This document shows positions 33,343 to 41,540 of a stretch of 64,000 nt of DNA, piece after piece. Origin of the DNA: Chloroflexota bacterium (GTDB taxonomy: Bacteria > Chloroflexota > Anaerolineae > Aggregatilineales > Phototrophicaceae); contig JAPOXG010000084.1 of NCBI GenBank assembly GCA_026707225.1, positions 62,001-126,000 of the forward strand, read 5' to 3'. Each line of letters starts with the position of its first letter. Position 1 is the stretch's first letter. Position numbers and translations under genes: made by a program. The notes under the pieces are model-generated. The model saw nothing but the letters and a program-made list of their open reading frames with translations. It made no database searches and was not told where the DNA came from.

Positions 33343-34389
33343 ATGAATTTTGGTGGACTATTGGGAATCGTCGCGGTGCTCGCGTTCGGGGTAGGCATTT
33401 TAGGCGTTGCCTTCGCCTTCACCCTGGCATCGCAGGGTCGCTCGGCGCGGGGCGGCGTGCTGCTGGCGCTGTTCGGTTTTGCTGGCGGCGTTGTGCTTTT
33501 CATCGTCAGTTCCGGCATATTGATCGTACAGCCGGCGAGGGCGGCCGTCATCGTCAATGTTTTGACTGGTGAGCTGGAGGATCCGGCGCGGGCGCCTGGC
33601 ACCTCGATCATCATCCCGGGCTTGCAGGAATACATCATCTATCCGACCGACCAGCGCGAATACACCATGTCGGGCATCAGCAGTGAAGGTCGTTTGCAAG
33701 GCAACGACGCCGTGGAAGCGCTGACGAACGATGGGCAGGAAGTGAAGCTGGATATCACCGTTCTCTATCGCATTGCTAGGCAGGATGTCAATCAGATTCA
33801 CCTCAACTGGCAGAATCGTTACGAGTCCGATTTCATCCGACCGACCGTACGAGCCGAAACCCGTGATGTTGTCTCCAAGTTCGAAGCGGAGACTATCTAC
33901 GGCGAGGGACGCGAAGAGATGGGTCAGGCAATCTTCAATGCCGTTGGTGAGAAAATGCAGAATGAGGGCTTGACACTGACTTCGCTGCTCGTGCGCCAAA
34001 TCGATTTTACTGATGCATTCGCCAACTCCATCGAAGAGAAGCAGATCGAAGACCAGAAATTGCAGCGCGCTCGCACCGAAGCCGAGCGGGTGCAAACAGA
34101 AGCCAGCGGTCGGGCTGACGCTGCTGAGCAAGAAGCGCGCGGTCGCGCAAACGCTCGCTTGATCGAAGCGCAAGCGGAAGCGGAAGCCTTGCGCGTCATC
34201 AGCGACCAGATCGCGGCCAATCCAAATCTGATCCAGTATCTCTATGTCGCCAACTTGTCGGATAACGTCTCCTTCGCGCTCTTGCCAGCGGACGCGCCCT
34301 TCATCTTCAGCGTCGATGATTTCGCGAAACTGGGCGACGACTTTGAAGCGCCGGAAGCTTCGATTGAGCTAACCGACCGGGGCAACTAA
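33343..34389 (+). CDS. SPFH/Band 7 (prohibitin-like) membrane protein
   Basis: 348 residues. Two hydrophobic segments, about 3-28 and 37-61, anchor it. The Band 7/SPFH domain spans about 60-250 (VQPARAAVIVNVLTGEL, then TNDGQEVKLDITVLYRI and RDVVSKFEAETIYGEGRE). A long charged coiled coil (about 235-290; KLQRARTEAERVQTEASG, then repeats of RADA and EAEA) allows ring-like oligomers. The family organises membrane microdomains or controls AAA proteases. GAAGGAGC precedes the ATG. No FtsH-type gene is adjacent. A strong terminator at 34418 ends the unit. Confidence 0.93.
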   Translation: MNFGGLLGIVAVLAFGVGILGVAFAFTLASQGRSARGGVLLALFGFAGGVVLFIVSSGILIVQPARAAVIVNVLTGELEDPARAPGTSIIIPGLQEYIIYPTDQREYTMSGISSEGRLQGNDAVEALTNDGQEVKLDITVLYRIARQDVNQIHLNWQNRYESDFIRPTVRAETRDVVSKFEAETIYGEGREEMGQAIFNAVGEKMQNEGLTLTSLLVRQIDFTDAFANSIEEKQIEDQKLQRARTEAERVQTEASGRADAAEQEARGRANARLIEAQAEAEALRVISDQIAANPNLIQYLYVANLSDNVSFALLPADAPFIFSVDDFAKLGDDFEAPEASIELTDRGN

Positions 34390-34417
34390 CGCGATATCCA
34401 CAACCGTTCATAGATAC

Positions 34418-34451
34418 AGGGACGTTCTCATTTGAGGGCGTCCTTTTTTTC
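34418..34451 (+). terminator. Strong intrinsic terminator after the SPFH gene
   Basis: GGACGTTCTC (34420-34429), loop ATTT, GAGGGCGTCC (34434-34443), ten pairs with two G-U wobbles, extended by two pairs, then a run of T from 34444 to 34450. Confidence 0.9.
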
Positions 34452-34537
34452 TGTGTGATCTTGTGTTTCCTAACAGCATAACGTTTTGACTCTGTTCTTG
34501 TTCTCAATTAGCCGGACGCGCGCAGAGGGAAGAAGCC

Positions 34538-35746
34538 TTGCTCGATCGTTATTTTTACACCTTTCACAATCCGGCCGGGAATCGCTTCCTGCGCGGCGCC
34601 GGGTCCTTTCCCGCTGTCATCGCCGTTGACGCGCCACTGGGTGGACGGCCCGTTTGGGCGGTCGGCTACGCGATGGAGACGGCGATCTGGCATGTCGTGC
34701 TGGAAGGCGGCCAGCTGCAGGTCCTTGAGGTGACGCTCGAAGGCGACGCGCGGACGCTCGCCTATGAAACGGGCTGGTTCGATGGCGCGCAGCCGCCAAT
34801 CGTGGGCGTGTCCATGATCGAAGGCGCCTACGTCATGCGCAGCGACGCCAGCGTTTCGCCGCTTTCGCATCCGATCCCGGTCAACGATTTTGAAGCGCTC
34901 TACATCAATCGCGCCGGTGATCTCGTTCTGGGACGGGAGGACGGGGTCGTCGCCAGCGTCCCCGTCAATGCGCCATTGAACGCCCGCTTGGTGATGAACC
35001 GCCGGGGCCAAGTCGCCCTTTACGCCAACGCCGCCATTCAGCGCTATCGGCGCGGCATTACGGACGGTCAGCTCGCGGCTTCGACACTGCTGGCGCTGGA
35101 AGCGCGCGAGGGGCAAATACGAATACTGGCGCGGATTGATCTGCCAGGCGAAGACGTCTATGAGGGCATTGCGCCTTTCTGGGCTGATATCGATGGCGAT
35201 GGCGTCGAAGATCTGGTGACGACCGTCTCGGATGGCTCGCTGGGCGCGCGAATCCGCGCCTATGTCTGGGATGGCGCCGGGATTCGACAAGAACTGGACG
35301 GACCAGCGATCGGGCGCGGCAATCGCTGGCGGCATCAACTGACGGCTGGACGCTTTGGTCCCGACGGCATAATCGAAATCGTCGCGGTTCGGAATCCACA
35401 TCAGGAACCCGAAATGGAATTCTTCCGCTTGGGCGATGGCGCGCTGGAGCTGGCGGCGTCTCTCCCCGGCGTGACCACCCACGTGCTTGGTTCGCGCAAT
35501 CTGGACCAGACGGCGGCTGGCGACTTCAACGGGGACGGCCAACCGGAAGTCCTGGCGATGGACTTGGGGCGGCGCGCCATTGTGGCGATTCAGCGAAACG
35601 AATCAGGCGCGAGCGAGGTCTGGCGCTTGGATGCCGGCGGCGAAATCGTCAGCAACTTCGCCCCGGTCGAGCTGCTGGACGGGAACCTGGCGCTGGCGGC
35701 CGGCGCCGACGATAATCGCTTGCGCGTCTGGTTGCCGACCCCTTAG
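34538..35746 (+). CDS. FG-GAP/VCBS-like beta-propeller protein
   Basis: 402 residues from a TTG with GAGGGAAG at good spacing. It has at least two calcium-binding FG-GAP repeats, ADIDGDGVEDLVTT near 230 and GDFNGDGQPEVLAM near 330, and beta-rich sequence throughout, consistent with a propeller. There is no obvious signal peptide in this frame, so either export is non-classical, the start is further upstream, or it is intracellular. I recognise no enzymatic motif. The upstream SPFH terminator makes it a separate unit. Confidence 0.7.
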   Translation: MLDRYFYTFHNPAGNRFLRGAGSFPAVIAVDAPLGGRPVWAVGYAMETAIWHVVLEGGQLQVLEVTLEGDARTLAYETGWFDGAQPPIVGVSMIEGAYVMRSDASVSPLSHPIPVNDFEALYINRAGDLVLGREDGVVASVPVNAPLNARLVMNRRGQVALYANAAIQRYRRGITDGQLAASTLLALEAREGQIRILARIDLPGEDVYEGIAPFWADIDGDGVEDLVTTVSDGSLGARIRAYVWDGAGIRQELDGPAIGRGNRWRHQLTAGRFGPDGIIEIVAVRNPHQEPEMEFFRLGDGALELAASLPGVTTHVLGSRNLDQTAAGDFNGDGQPEVLAMDLGRRAIVAIQRNESGASEVWRLDAGGEIVSNFAPVELLDGNLALAAGADDNRLRVWLPTP

Positions 35747-35780
35747 ACCAAGACCGGCGAAACGCGAGAGCGGTATTCCG

Positions 35781-35912
35781 ATGAGAGTTCATGCGGCGGA
35801 AGATTTGATTACGCTGATGATGACCCAATTGGCGCTTGCCGAGCCGCATCGTCCTCGTTCGGTCTTGCCGAATTTGGCATACCGGACGATTGACGAGTTG
35901 AGCGCCGTCTAG
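35781..35912 (+). CDS. Small hypothetical protein (43 residues)
   Basis: ATG at 35781 to TAG at 35910-35912. The peptide begins MRVHAAEDLITLMMTQLALA and ends NLAYRTIDELSAV, a plausible amphipathic helical composition. It fills the gap between the FG-GAP gene and the convergent protease gene. No Shine-Dalgarno stands out and no homologue is recognised, so this may be a chance frame. Confidence 0.35.
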   Translation: MRVHAAEDLITLMMTQLALAEPHRPRSVLPNLAYRTIDELSAV

Positions 35913-35921
35913 GCAATGCGA

Positions 35922-37007
35922 TCAGAGATTGATTTCCATCACATTGAGAACCGTCTGCATCGGCGTGAAGATCGTCGCCCGGCGCGAACCGGCGAATAGC
36001 AAGCCTACCGCGTTGAGGCTGCCTCGCTCGATGATCAGCGCGCCCGAGTCCCCGCCTTGGCTCATGGGCGTGGTGATGACCTGCCCAACGAAGCGCGCCT
36101 GCAAATCCTCGCCATAGGACACATCCACCGTCGCATTCATTAAGGTCACGGCGCCTTCCGTGTAACCGGTGGTGCGCCCCTGCTTACGGACTTCCATGCC
36201 GAGCTGGGCGAGCTTGGCGCCTGTTGGACGGCCGATCTCGGCGATTGCTTGCTGGAACAGCATCGGATTGTTCGGGCGGGCCAGCGCCGCGTCGACTCGA
36301 TTGGCGTATATCGGCGTCGCTTCCGCATGCGGCGTCGCCCGGAGCACGCTGGTCAAGCGCTTTGACGAGCCGCTGATCCGGCCAAACAGATTGCCGACGG
36401 TGGCCCAGAGCTCGACAATATCGCAGCCACCGGCCGGGAACAGTGGCGGGCTGGTCGTCGGCGGCGACGGTCCCGCGCCGGACTCGTTATAGAAGCGCAG
36501 CATTTCAAAGCGATGCAGCTTGGCGACGACATCGTCGGGTCGCACGCCGTGATCGGTCGGTCCCGGCTGCAAGATGGCATCGCCGACTTCGGCCTCATTG
36601 CTGTTGGCCAGCACATGATTATTGGACAGGATAAGCGGCTCGCCAGTGTGCTTGTCAAAGACGATCGCGCCGAGCGTGCCGGCCGTGACCTTGTAATGCC
36701 CAATGCTGACGCCGGCCGGGATATTGGGGCGGTAGCGGTCGCGCGGGTTTATCAGCGCTTCCAGCCGTCCTACCTCGATGACATCCGTTCTCGCTCCGTT
36801 GACATCGGCAGGCACCAGATCGTCCGCGCTAAGCGCCTCAATCGGCTTCTTTTGCTGAACCAGTACCGCCAGCGCGATTTGATCGGTGACTTCCTCTTTG
36901 TAGTTGCGGAAACCGACGGCCACACCGACCACGCCGCGCCGCCGCAGCAGATCGGCCTGCGCCAGTCGCTGCGCCTCGAGTGTCTGGCGGAGCAGATCCA
37001 TCGACAT
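35922..37007 (-). CDS. Trypsin-like serine protease, Nal1-like
   Basis: 361 residues. Residues 1-80 form a small alpha/beta N-terminal domain (RRRGVVGVAVGFRNYKEE... PADVNGARTDVIEVG). The protease core has His131 in LSNNHVLAN, Asp239 in NRVDAALA and Ser321 in SQGGDSGALI, a full trypsin triad. There is no signal peptide or PDZ domain, so it is probably cytoplasmic. The order resembles the Nal1-like family known from plants and bacteria. The N-terminal domain also exists alone at 41251-41508. Substrate unknown. Confidence 0.85.
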   Translation of the reverse strand: MSMDLLRQTLEAQRLAQADLLRRRGVVGVAVGFRNYKEEVTDQIALAVLVQQKKPIEALSADDLVPADVNGARTDVIEVGRLEALINPRDRYRPNIPAGVSIGHYKVTAGTLGAIVFDKHTGEPLILSNNHVLANSNEAEVGDAILQPGPTDHGVRPDDVVAKLHRFEMLRFYNESGAGPSPPTTSPPLFPAGGCDIVELWATVGNLFGRISGSSKRLTSVLRATPHAEATPIYANRVDAALARPNNPMLFQQAIAEIGRPTGAKLAQLGMEVRKQGRTTGYTEGAVTLMNATVDVSYGEDLQARFVGQVITTPMSQGGDSGALIIERGSLNAVGLLFAGSRRATIFTPMQTVLNVMEINL

Positions 37008-37076
37008 GCGGTGTAATCCTCGGTGCCTTGTGCCAAGCCATTATACGACAGAATGCCAGAGCGGGATAAGGCCTCG

Positions 37077-38171
37077 CTAAAGGGGCGCGGGCGCGGCGCC
37101 CAGGTTCTTGAGACCGCTGCCGGTGAAGGCGATGACCAGCTCCGCTTCAGCGCCGATCCGCTCGCGAATCTGCGGTAAGGCAGCGGCCGTCACGGCGCTG
37201 GTCGCTTCAATCATGAAGCCTCTTGTATGCATGCTTTGCCGCGCCGATTCAATGGCGGCATTGTCCATCCGCAGCGCGAATCCCTCGCTGTCATAGAGCG
37301 CGCGCAGGATTTGCGCCCCCCGCACCGGCGCGTCGACCAGAATGCCATCGGCGATGCTGGGACCGGGCTTCATTCGAGGCGGAATCCGCAGCGCCGCTTC
37401 CCAGCCGCGCACGACCGGGTCGACGCCTGCCGATTGCACAGCGATCATGCGGGGTAGCTTCTCGATCAAGCCGGCATCATAAAGCGCCTGGAAGCCGCGG
37501 TAGAAACCGAGGAATAGCCCGCCATGGCCTACCGGCGTCGCCACTGCGTCAGGCGCGCGCAGCCCAAGCTGTTCCCAGGTCTCCCAAGCCGCTGTTTGCT
37601 GGCCCAGGACGAAGTACGGGTTCCAGGCATGGCTGGCGTAGGTGGTCTCTTCGGCCGCCGCATAGACATCGGCCAGATAATCATGCGACTCCATGATTTC
37701 GCCGCCGAATGAACGTATCAGCCGCTTCTTGCTTTCGACGGCGGTGGCCGCCGGCACGAAGACTTTCGCGGACATGCCCGCGATGCCGGCGAAGGCGGCC
37801 AGCGACGCGCCCGCGTTGCCAGAGGAGTTGTCGATCACGTCTTTGACGCCGTGGGCGGCCAAGTGGTTGAGCACCGTCGATGTGCCGCGGTCTTTGAAGG
37901 AACCAGTGGGGTTCAGGAATTCCAGCTTGGCTTGAAAATCCGCCCCGTCCAGTTCAACGGGGACAAGCGGCGTCAAGCCTTCGCCCAAGCTGAAGCGCCG
38001 CTCCACTGGCAGCATGGCGCGATAACGCCAAAGCGAGAAGTCGTCAGAATGAATGGATGACGGATCGAAGGCGGGCAGGCCGACCAAGTCCAGCGAGCCG
38101 CCGCAACTCTGGCAGCGCCAATCGAGCGGTCCCGCGCTCTGGCGGCATTCGTTGCACTTTATTTCAGCCAT
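37077..38171 (-). CDS. thrC: Threonine synthase
   Basis: 364 residues. An N-terminal zinc ribbon (Cys6, Cys9, Cys20, Cys23) precedes a fold type II PLP enzyme, with Lys93 in FLNPTGSFKDRG forming the Schiff base, SSGNAGASLAAFAG binding the PLP phosphate and a glycine-rich AFTGSGLKN segment near the end. It converts O-phosphohomoserine to threonine and phosphate. The zinc ribbon and length fit the shorter threonine synthase class. No hom or thrB gene is nearby, so threonine genes are scattered. It lies 69 bases upstream of, and is transcribed toward, no partner. Confidence 0.92.
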   Translation of the reverse strand: MAEIKCNECRQSAGPLDWRCQSCGGSLDLVGLPAFDPSSIHSDDFSLWRYRAMLPVERRFSLGEGLTPLVPVELDGADFQAKLEFLNPTGSFKDRGTSTVLNHLAAHGVKDVIDNSSGNAGASLAAFAGIAGMSAKVFVPAATAVESKKRLIRSFGGEIMESHDYLADVYAAAEETTYASHAWNPYFVLGQQTAAWETWEQLGLRAPDAVATPVGHGGLFLGFYRGFQALYDAGLIEKLPRMIAVQSAGVDPVVRGWEAALRIPPRMKPGPSIADGILVDAPVRGAQILRALYDSEGFALRMDNAAIESARQSMHTRGFMIEATSAVTAAALPQIRERIGAEAELVIAFTGSGLKNLGAAPAPL

Positions 38172-38324
38172 CTTGATTCCTGTTTCGTATAGTGGATTAG
38201 ATGCGAGGCATAGCGGCAGAGCCCATGCCGCACCGGGCGCGCAAACTTCATTCTAAGAGAGATGCGGTATACTTGCTATGCGCGAGGATGGCATTGACGC
38301 GGGCGCCGTCCCGGACCGGCGGGC

Positions 38325-38353
38325 TTGATAATCGCGCCGCGCCGCGTTACACT
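38325..38353 (+). promoter_or_regulatory. Sigma-70-type promoter of moaA
   Basis: TTGATA at 38325-38330, a 17-base spacer and TACACT at 38348-38353, about 30 bases before the ATG. Too short a leader for a molybdenum-cofactor riboswitch. Confidence 0.6.
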
Positions 38354-38385
38354 GACGCGCCATTTGAAGCGCGAGAAGCGGGACG

Positions 38386-39405
38386 ATGAACCTTCACGAC
38401 CAATACGAGCGGCCACTGCGCGATCTGCGGATTTCAGTGACCGACCGCTGCAATTTCCGCTGCCCCTATTGCATGCCGGCGGAGATCTTTAATGAGCGCT
38501 ATCAGTTTTTGCCCAAGCCGCATCTGCTGACCTTTGAAGAGATCACGCGGCTGACGCGGATCATCGTGCGCCTGGGAGCGCTGAAGATTCGCTTGACGGG
38601 CGGGGAGCCGCTGCTGCGCCAGGACATCGAGAAGCTGGTGGCGATGCTCAATGCGCTGGAGGGCGTGGACGATCTGGCGATGACCACCAACGCTTTTCTG
38701 CTCCCGCAGAAGATTGACGCCTTGAAGGCAGCCGGATTAAGGCGTCTGACGATCAGCCTCGATACGCTCGATGACGAGATCTTCCGCCAGATGAACGGCG
38801 GGCGCTCAGGCGTGGACAAGGTGCTGGCGGGGATCTACGCGGCCGAAACTGCCGGATTTACGCCCTTGAAGATTAATGCCGTCGTGCAGCGCGGCGTCAA
38901 TGACCACAGGCTGGTCGATCTGGCGCGCTTCTTCAAGGCGCGCGGGCATATCCTGCGCTTCATCGAATATATGGATGTCGGCAATATGAATGGCTGGCGG
39001 ATGGAGCAAGTCGTCTCCGCGGCCGAAATCGTGGAGACGGTGGACGCGGAATTGCCGCTGGAGCCGGTCGCCGGCAATTATTTCGGCGAGGTGGCGCGGC
39101 GCTATCGCTATCTTGACGGCGAGGGCGAGATTGGCTTGATCAGCTCGGTGACCCAGCCATTCTGTGGCTCCTGCACCCGGATGCGCTTGTCGCCGGAGGG
39201 GCAGATCTTCACTTGCCTCTTCGCCATTGAAGGCGCCAGCCTGCGCGATCCATTAAGAGCGGGCGCTACGGACGATGAGTTGGAAGCGATCATCCGCGCG
39301 ACCTGGGGCGAACGCATTGACCGCTACTCCGAGATCCGCAGCTCGCTCACGGAAGAAGTGCGCGACCGCCGCAAAAAAGTCGAGATGTATCACATCGGCG
39401 GCTAG
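38386..39405 (+). CDS. moaA: GTP 3',8-cyclase (molybdenum cofactor)
   Basis: 339 residues. The radical-SAM cluster ligands are Cys22, Cys26 and Cys29 (RCNFRCPYC), TGGEPLLR binds SAM, and the second [4Fe-4S] cluster uses Cys260, Cys263 and Cys277 (CGSCTRMRLSPEGQIFTC). The C-terminus ends HIGG, the Gly-Gly tail required for activity in MoaA. It converts GTP to 3',8-cH2GTP, the first step of molybdopterin synthesis. No moaC or other moa gene is in the window. The start has only a weak GGGAC ribosome-binding site. Confidence 0.96.
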   Translation: MNLHDQYERPLRDLRISVTDRCNFRCPYCMPAEIFNERYQFLPKPHLLTFEEITRLTRIIVRLGALKIRLTGGEPLLRQDIEKLVAMLNALEGVDDLAMTTNAFLLPQKIDALKAAGLRRLTISLDTLDDEIFRQMNGGRSGVDKVLAGIYAAETAGFTPLKINAVVQRGVNDHRLVDLARFFKARGHILRFIEYMDVGNMNGWRMEQVVSAAEIVETVDAELPLEPVAGNYFGEVARRYRYLDGEGEIGLISSVTQPFCGSCTRMRLSPEGQIFTCLFAIEGASLRDPLRAGATDDELEAIIRATWGERIDRYSEIRSSLTEEVRDRRKKVEMYHIGG

Positions 39406-39462
39406 CACGCATTGGACTTCCTCCAAATCAAAGGCTTGTCATTCCGGTCGATGCCAATAATC

Positions 39463-39492
39463 TTGTCAACGGCGATAACGCTGTGGTATTGT
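39463..39492 (+). promoter_or_regulatory. Promoter of the first tandem SDR gene
   Basis: TTGTCA at 39463-39468, an 18-base spacer and TATTGT at 39487-39492. The whole element is conserved before the second copy (40392-40421), which supports it as functional. Confidence 0.6.
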
Positions 39493-39527
39493 CGCTGACA
39501 TTGATTTGGTCTACTCACTGAACGAAG

Positions 39528-40304
39528 ATGTCCATGAGCGATACCGACTTTGACCTCACCGGACAAACGGCTCTTATCACCGGCGCGGGGCGCGGCATCG
39601 GCTTGGCCACCGCGCGCCGATTTGCTACGGCGGGCGCCGATGTCATTATCGCCGAATTAGATGTGGAGAGCGGGGTGACAGCCGCGTCCGAGATCAAGGG
39701 GATGGGGCGCAAGTCCATGTTCATCGAAGTCGATGTCCGTAACTCGGAGCATGTCGATCGGATGGCGGCGATTGCATTGGAAGCATTCTCCAATATAGAC
39801 ATTTTGGTTTGCAATGCCGGTATCGGGCAGCCGGTTAAAGCGGAAGAATGCAATGATGAAGATTGGCTCAATATGATGGCGGTCAATCTCAATGGTGTGT
39901 TCTGGTGCTGCCGCGCCATCGGGCGTCAGATGCTGGCACAGGGCAGAGGCGCCATTGTTAATGTGGCATCTATGTGCGGCATTGTTTCACTCACACCGCA
40001 CCCGCAGGTCCACTACAACGTCGCGAAAGCAGGCGTCATCATGCTGACAAAATCATTGGCCGGTGAATGGGCTGATCGCGGCTTGCGGGTCAATTGCGTC
40101 TCGCCCGGCTACATCAACACCAAAATGACGAAGCCGGCAATTAAAGACCCGGAGAGATTCCCCATTTGGATGGCGATGACGCCGCAGAGCCGCCTGGGTG
40201 AGCCGGAAAATATCGCGCAAGCCATACTTTATTTGGCCTCGCCCGGCGCCAGTTTTACGACCGGTACAAACCTCGTCGTCGACGGCGGCTATACCGCCTG
40301 GTAG
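39528..40304 (+). CDS. SDR family oxidoreductase, tandem copy 1
   Basis: 258 residues of a classical SDR. TGAGRGIG at 17-24 binds the dinucleotide, NAGI gives the NAG motif, SMCGIV holds the catalytic Ser and HYNVAKAG the Tyr and Lys. LAGEWADRGLRVNCVSPGYI and the FTTGTNLVVDGGYT end are typical. It reduces or oxidises an unknown alcohol or ketone, possibly a sugar. It is very close to the gene at 40456-41232, including the first eight residues (MSDTDFDL) and the promoter. Confidence 0.9.
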   Translation: MSMSDTDFDLTGQTALITGAGRGIGLATARRFATAGADVIIAELDVESGVTAASEIKGMGRKSMFIEVDVRNSEHVDRMAAIALEAFSNIDILVCNAGIGQPVKAEECNDEDWLNMMAVNLNGVFWCCRAIGRQMLAQGRGAIVNVASMCGIVSLTPHPQVHYNVAKAGVIMLTKSLAGEWADRGLRVNCVSPGYINTKMTKPAIKDPERFPIWMAMTPQSRLGEPENIAQAILYLASPGASFTTGTNLVVDGGYTAW

Positions 40305-40391
40305 ACAGCGCGTCAGCCGAATCGGCGGTTCGAGCCGATCCTGTCGCGCTTACTTGAGGTATCGTCTGTTCTCTGCCCTTGGCGCCACATC

Positions 40392-40421
40392 TTGCCAGCG
40401 GCGCTGTGGCTGTGGTATGTT
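40392..40421 (+). promoter_or_regulatory. Promoter of the second tandem SDR gene
   Basis: TTGCCA at 40392-40397, an 18-base spacer and TATGTT at 40416-40421. It shares the GCTGTGGTAT core with the copy at 39463-39492. Confidence 0.6.
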
Positions 40422-40455
40422 CGCATCCTGGAATACACCGCTTCACTGAACGGGG

Positions 40456-41232
40456 ATGACCATGAGCGATACCGACTTCGATCTCACTGGACAAACCGCG
40501 CTGGTCACCGGCGCCGGACGCGGCATTGGCTTGGCCAGCGCGAAGCGATTTGCCGCTGCCGGCGCCGATGTCATCATTGCCGAGTACATTGTCGAAAATG
40601 GCAAGAAGGCGGCGGCTGAGATCAAGGCAATGGGCCGCAGGTCGATGTTCATCGAGGTGGACGTTCGAGATTCCGCCAGCGTTGACGCGATGGCGGCGAG
40701 CGCGCTGGCGGCTTTCCCTAATGTTGACATTCTCGTTTGCAACGCCGGCATCGCGCAGGGCATTCCGGCGGAGGAATGCAGCGACGAAGACTGGCTCAAT
40801 ATGATTGCAGTCAACCTAAATGGCGTATTCTGGTGCTGCCGCGCCATCGGCCGGCACATGCTGGAGCGGGGCAGCGGCGCCATCGTCAACGTGGCGTCGA
40901 TGTCGGGGATGATCTCAAACACGCCGCAGCCGCAGGCGCATTACAACGCGGCCAAAGCCGGCGTCATACTATTGACCAAGTCGCTGGCGGGCGAATGGGC
41001 AAGCCGCGGCCTGCGCGTCAATTGCGTCTCGCCCGGTTACATCGGCACCGATATGACCCTGGAAGGCTTCAGCAATGACGATTGGCGGCCCACCTGGCTG
41101 GCGATGACGCCGCAGGGACGGATTGGCAAACCGGAAGAAATCGCCCAAGCCATATTCTATTTGGCTTCGCCGGGCGCCAGTTTCACCACTGGGACCAACC
41201 TGGTCGTGGACGGCGGTTATACATCCTGGTAG
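40456..41232 (+). CDS. SDR family oxidoreductase, tandem copy 2
   Basis: 258 residues with the same motifs as copy 1: TGAGRGIG, NAGI, SMSGMI with the catalytic Ser, and YNAAKAG with Tyr and Lys. Length and ends are identical and identity is high, so the duplication is fairly recent. Differences gather in the middle, around the substrate loop (TDMTLEGFSNDDWRPTW versus TKMTKPAIKDPERFPIW), suggesting altered substrate preference. Each copy has its own promoter, so they may also differ in regulation. Confidence 0.9.
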   Translation: MTMSDTDFDLTGQTALVTGAGRGIGLASAKRFAAAGADVIIAEYIVENGKKAAAEIKAMGRRSMFIEVDVRDSASVDAMAASALAAFPNVDILVCNAGIAQGIPAEECSDEDWLNMIAVNLNGVFWCCRAIGRHMLERGSGAIVNVASMSGMISNTPQPQAHYNAAKAGVILLTKSLAGEWASRGLRVNCVSPGYIGTDMTLEGFSNDDWRPTWLAMTPQGRIGKPEEIAQAIFYLASPGASFTTGTNLVVDGGYTSW

Positions 41233-41250
41233 ATCGCAAAGGCGCTGGCT

Positions 41251-41508
41251 TTAGACGGCAAAGGCGCCGGTCTCGACAACATCGACGGGCGCGCCTTCGA
41301 GTTCACGCGGCAGAATGGCCTCGGCTGGCAAATCCGACCGCTTGCGCTTTTGATTAACCATGACAACCAGACACAATTCGTCCGTGATTTGCCCGTTGCG
41401 CTGCCGATAGCCGATTCCCGCGCCCACGACGTTGGGGAATCGCATCAGGCATGCGCCGTGCTGCTCCTGAATTGCGGCGATTTTCGCCCTTCGCTCATGG
41501 TTGTTCAT
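41251..41508 (-). CDS. Stand-alone N-terminal domain of the Nal1-like protease family
   Basis: I start at the ATG at 41508, giving an 85-residue protein. It matches the first 80 residues of the protease at 35922-37007: NVVGAGIGYRQRNGQITDELCLVVMVNQK against GVVGVAVGFRNYKEEVTDQIALAVLVQQK, then LEGAPVDVVETG against NGARTDVIEVG. The protease domain is absent. It lies between the second SDR and the 3' side of the TPR protein. It could be a free regulatory or pro-domain. The Shine-Dalgarno is weak. Confidence 0.65.
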   Translation of the reverse strand: MNNHERRAKIAAIQEQHGACLMRFPNVVGAGIGYRQRNGQITDELCLVVMVNQKRKRSDLPAEAILPRELEGAPVDVVETGAFAV

Positions 41509-41540
41509 GCTTGCGCTCTTGGGGAAATTGACCCGCAGCC

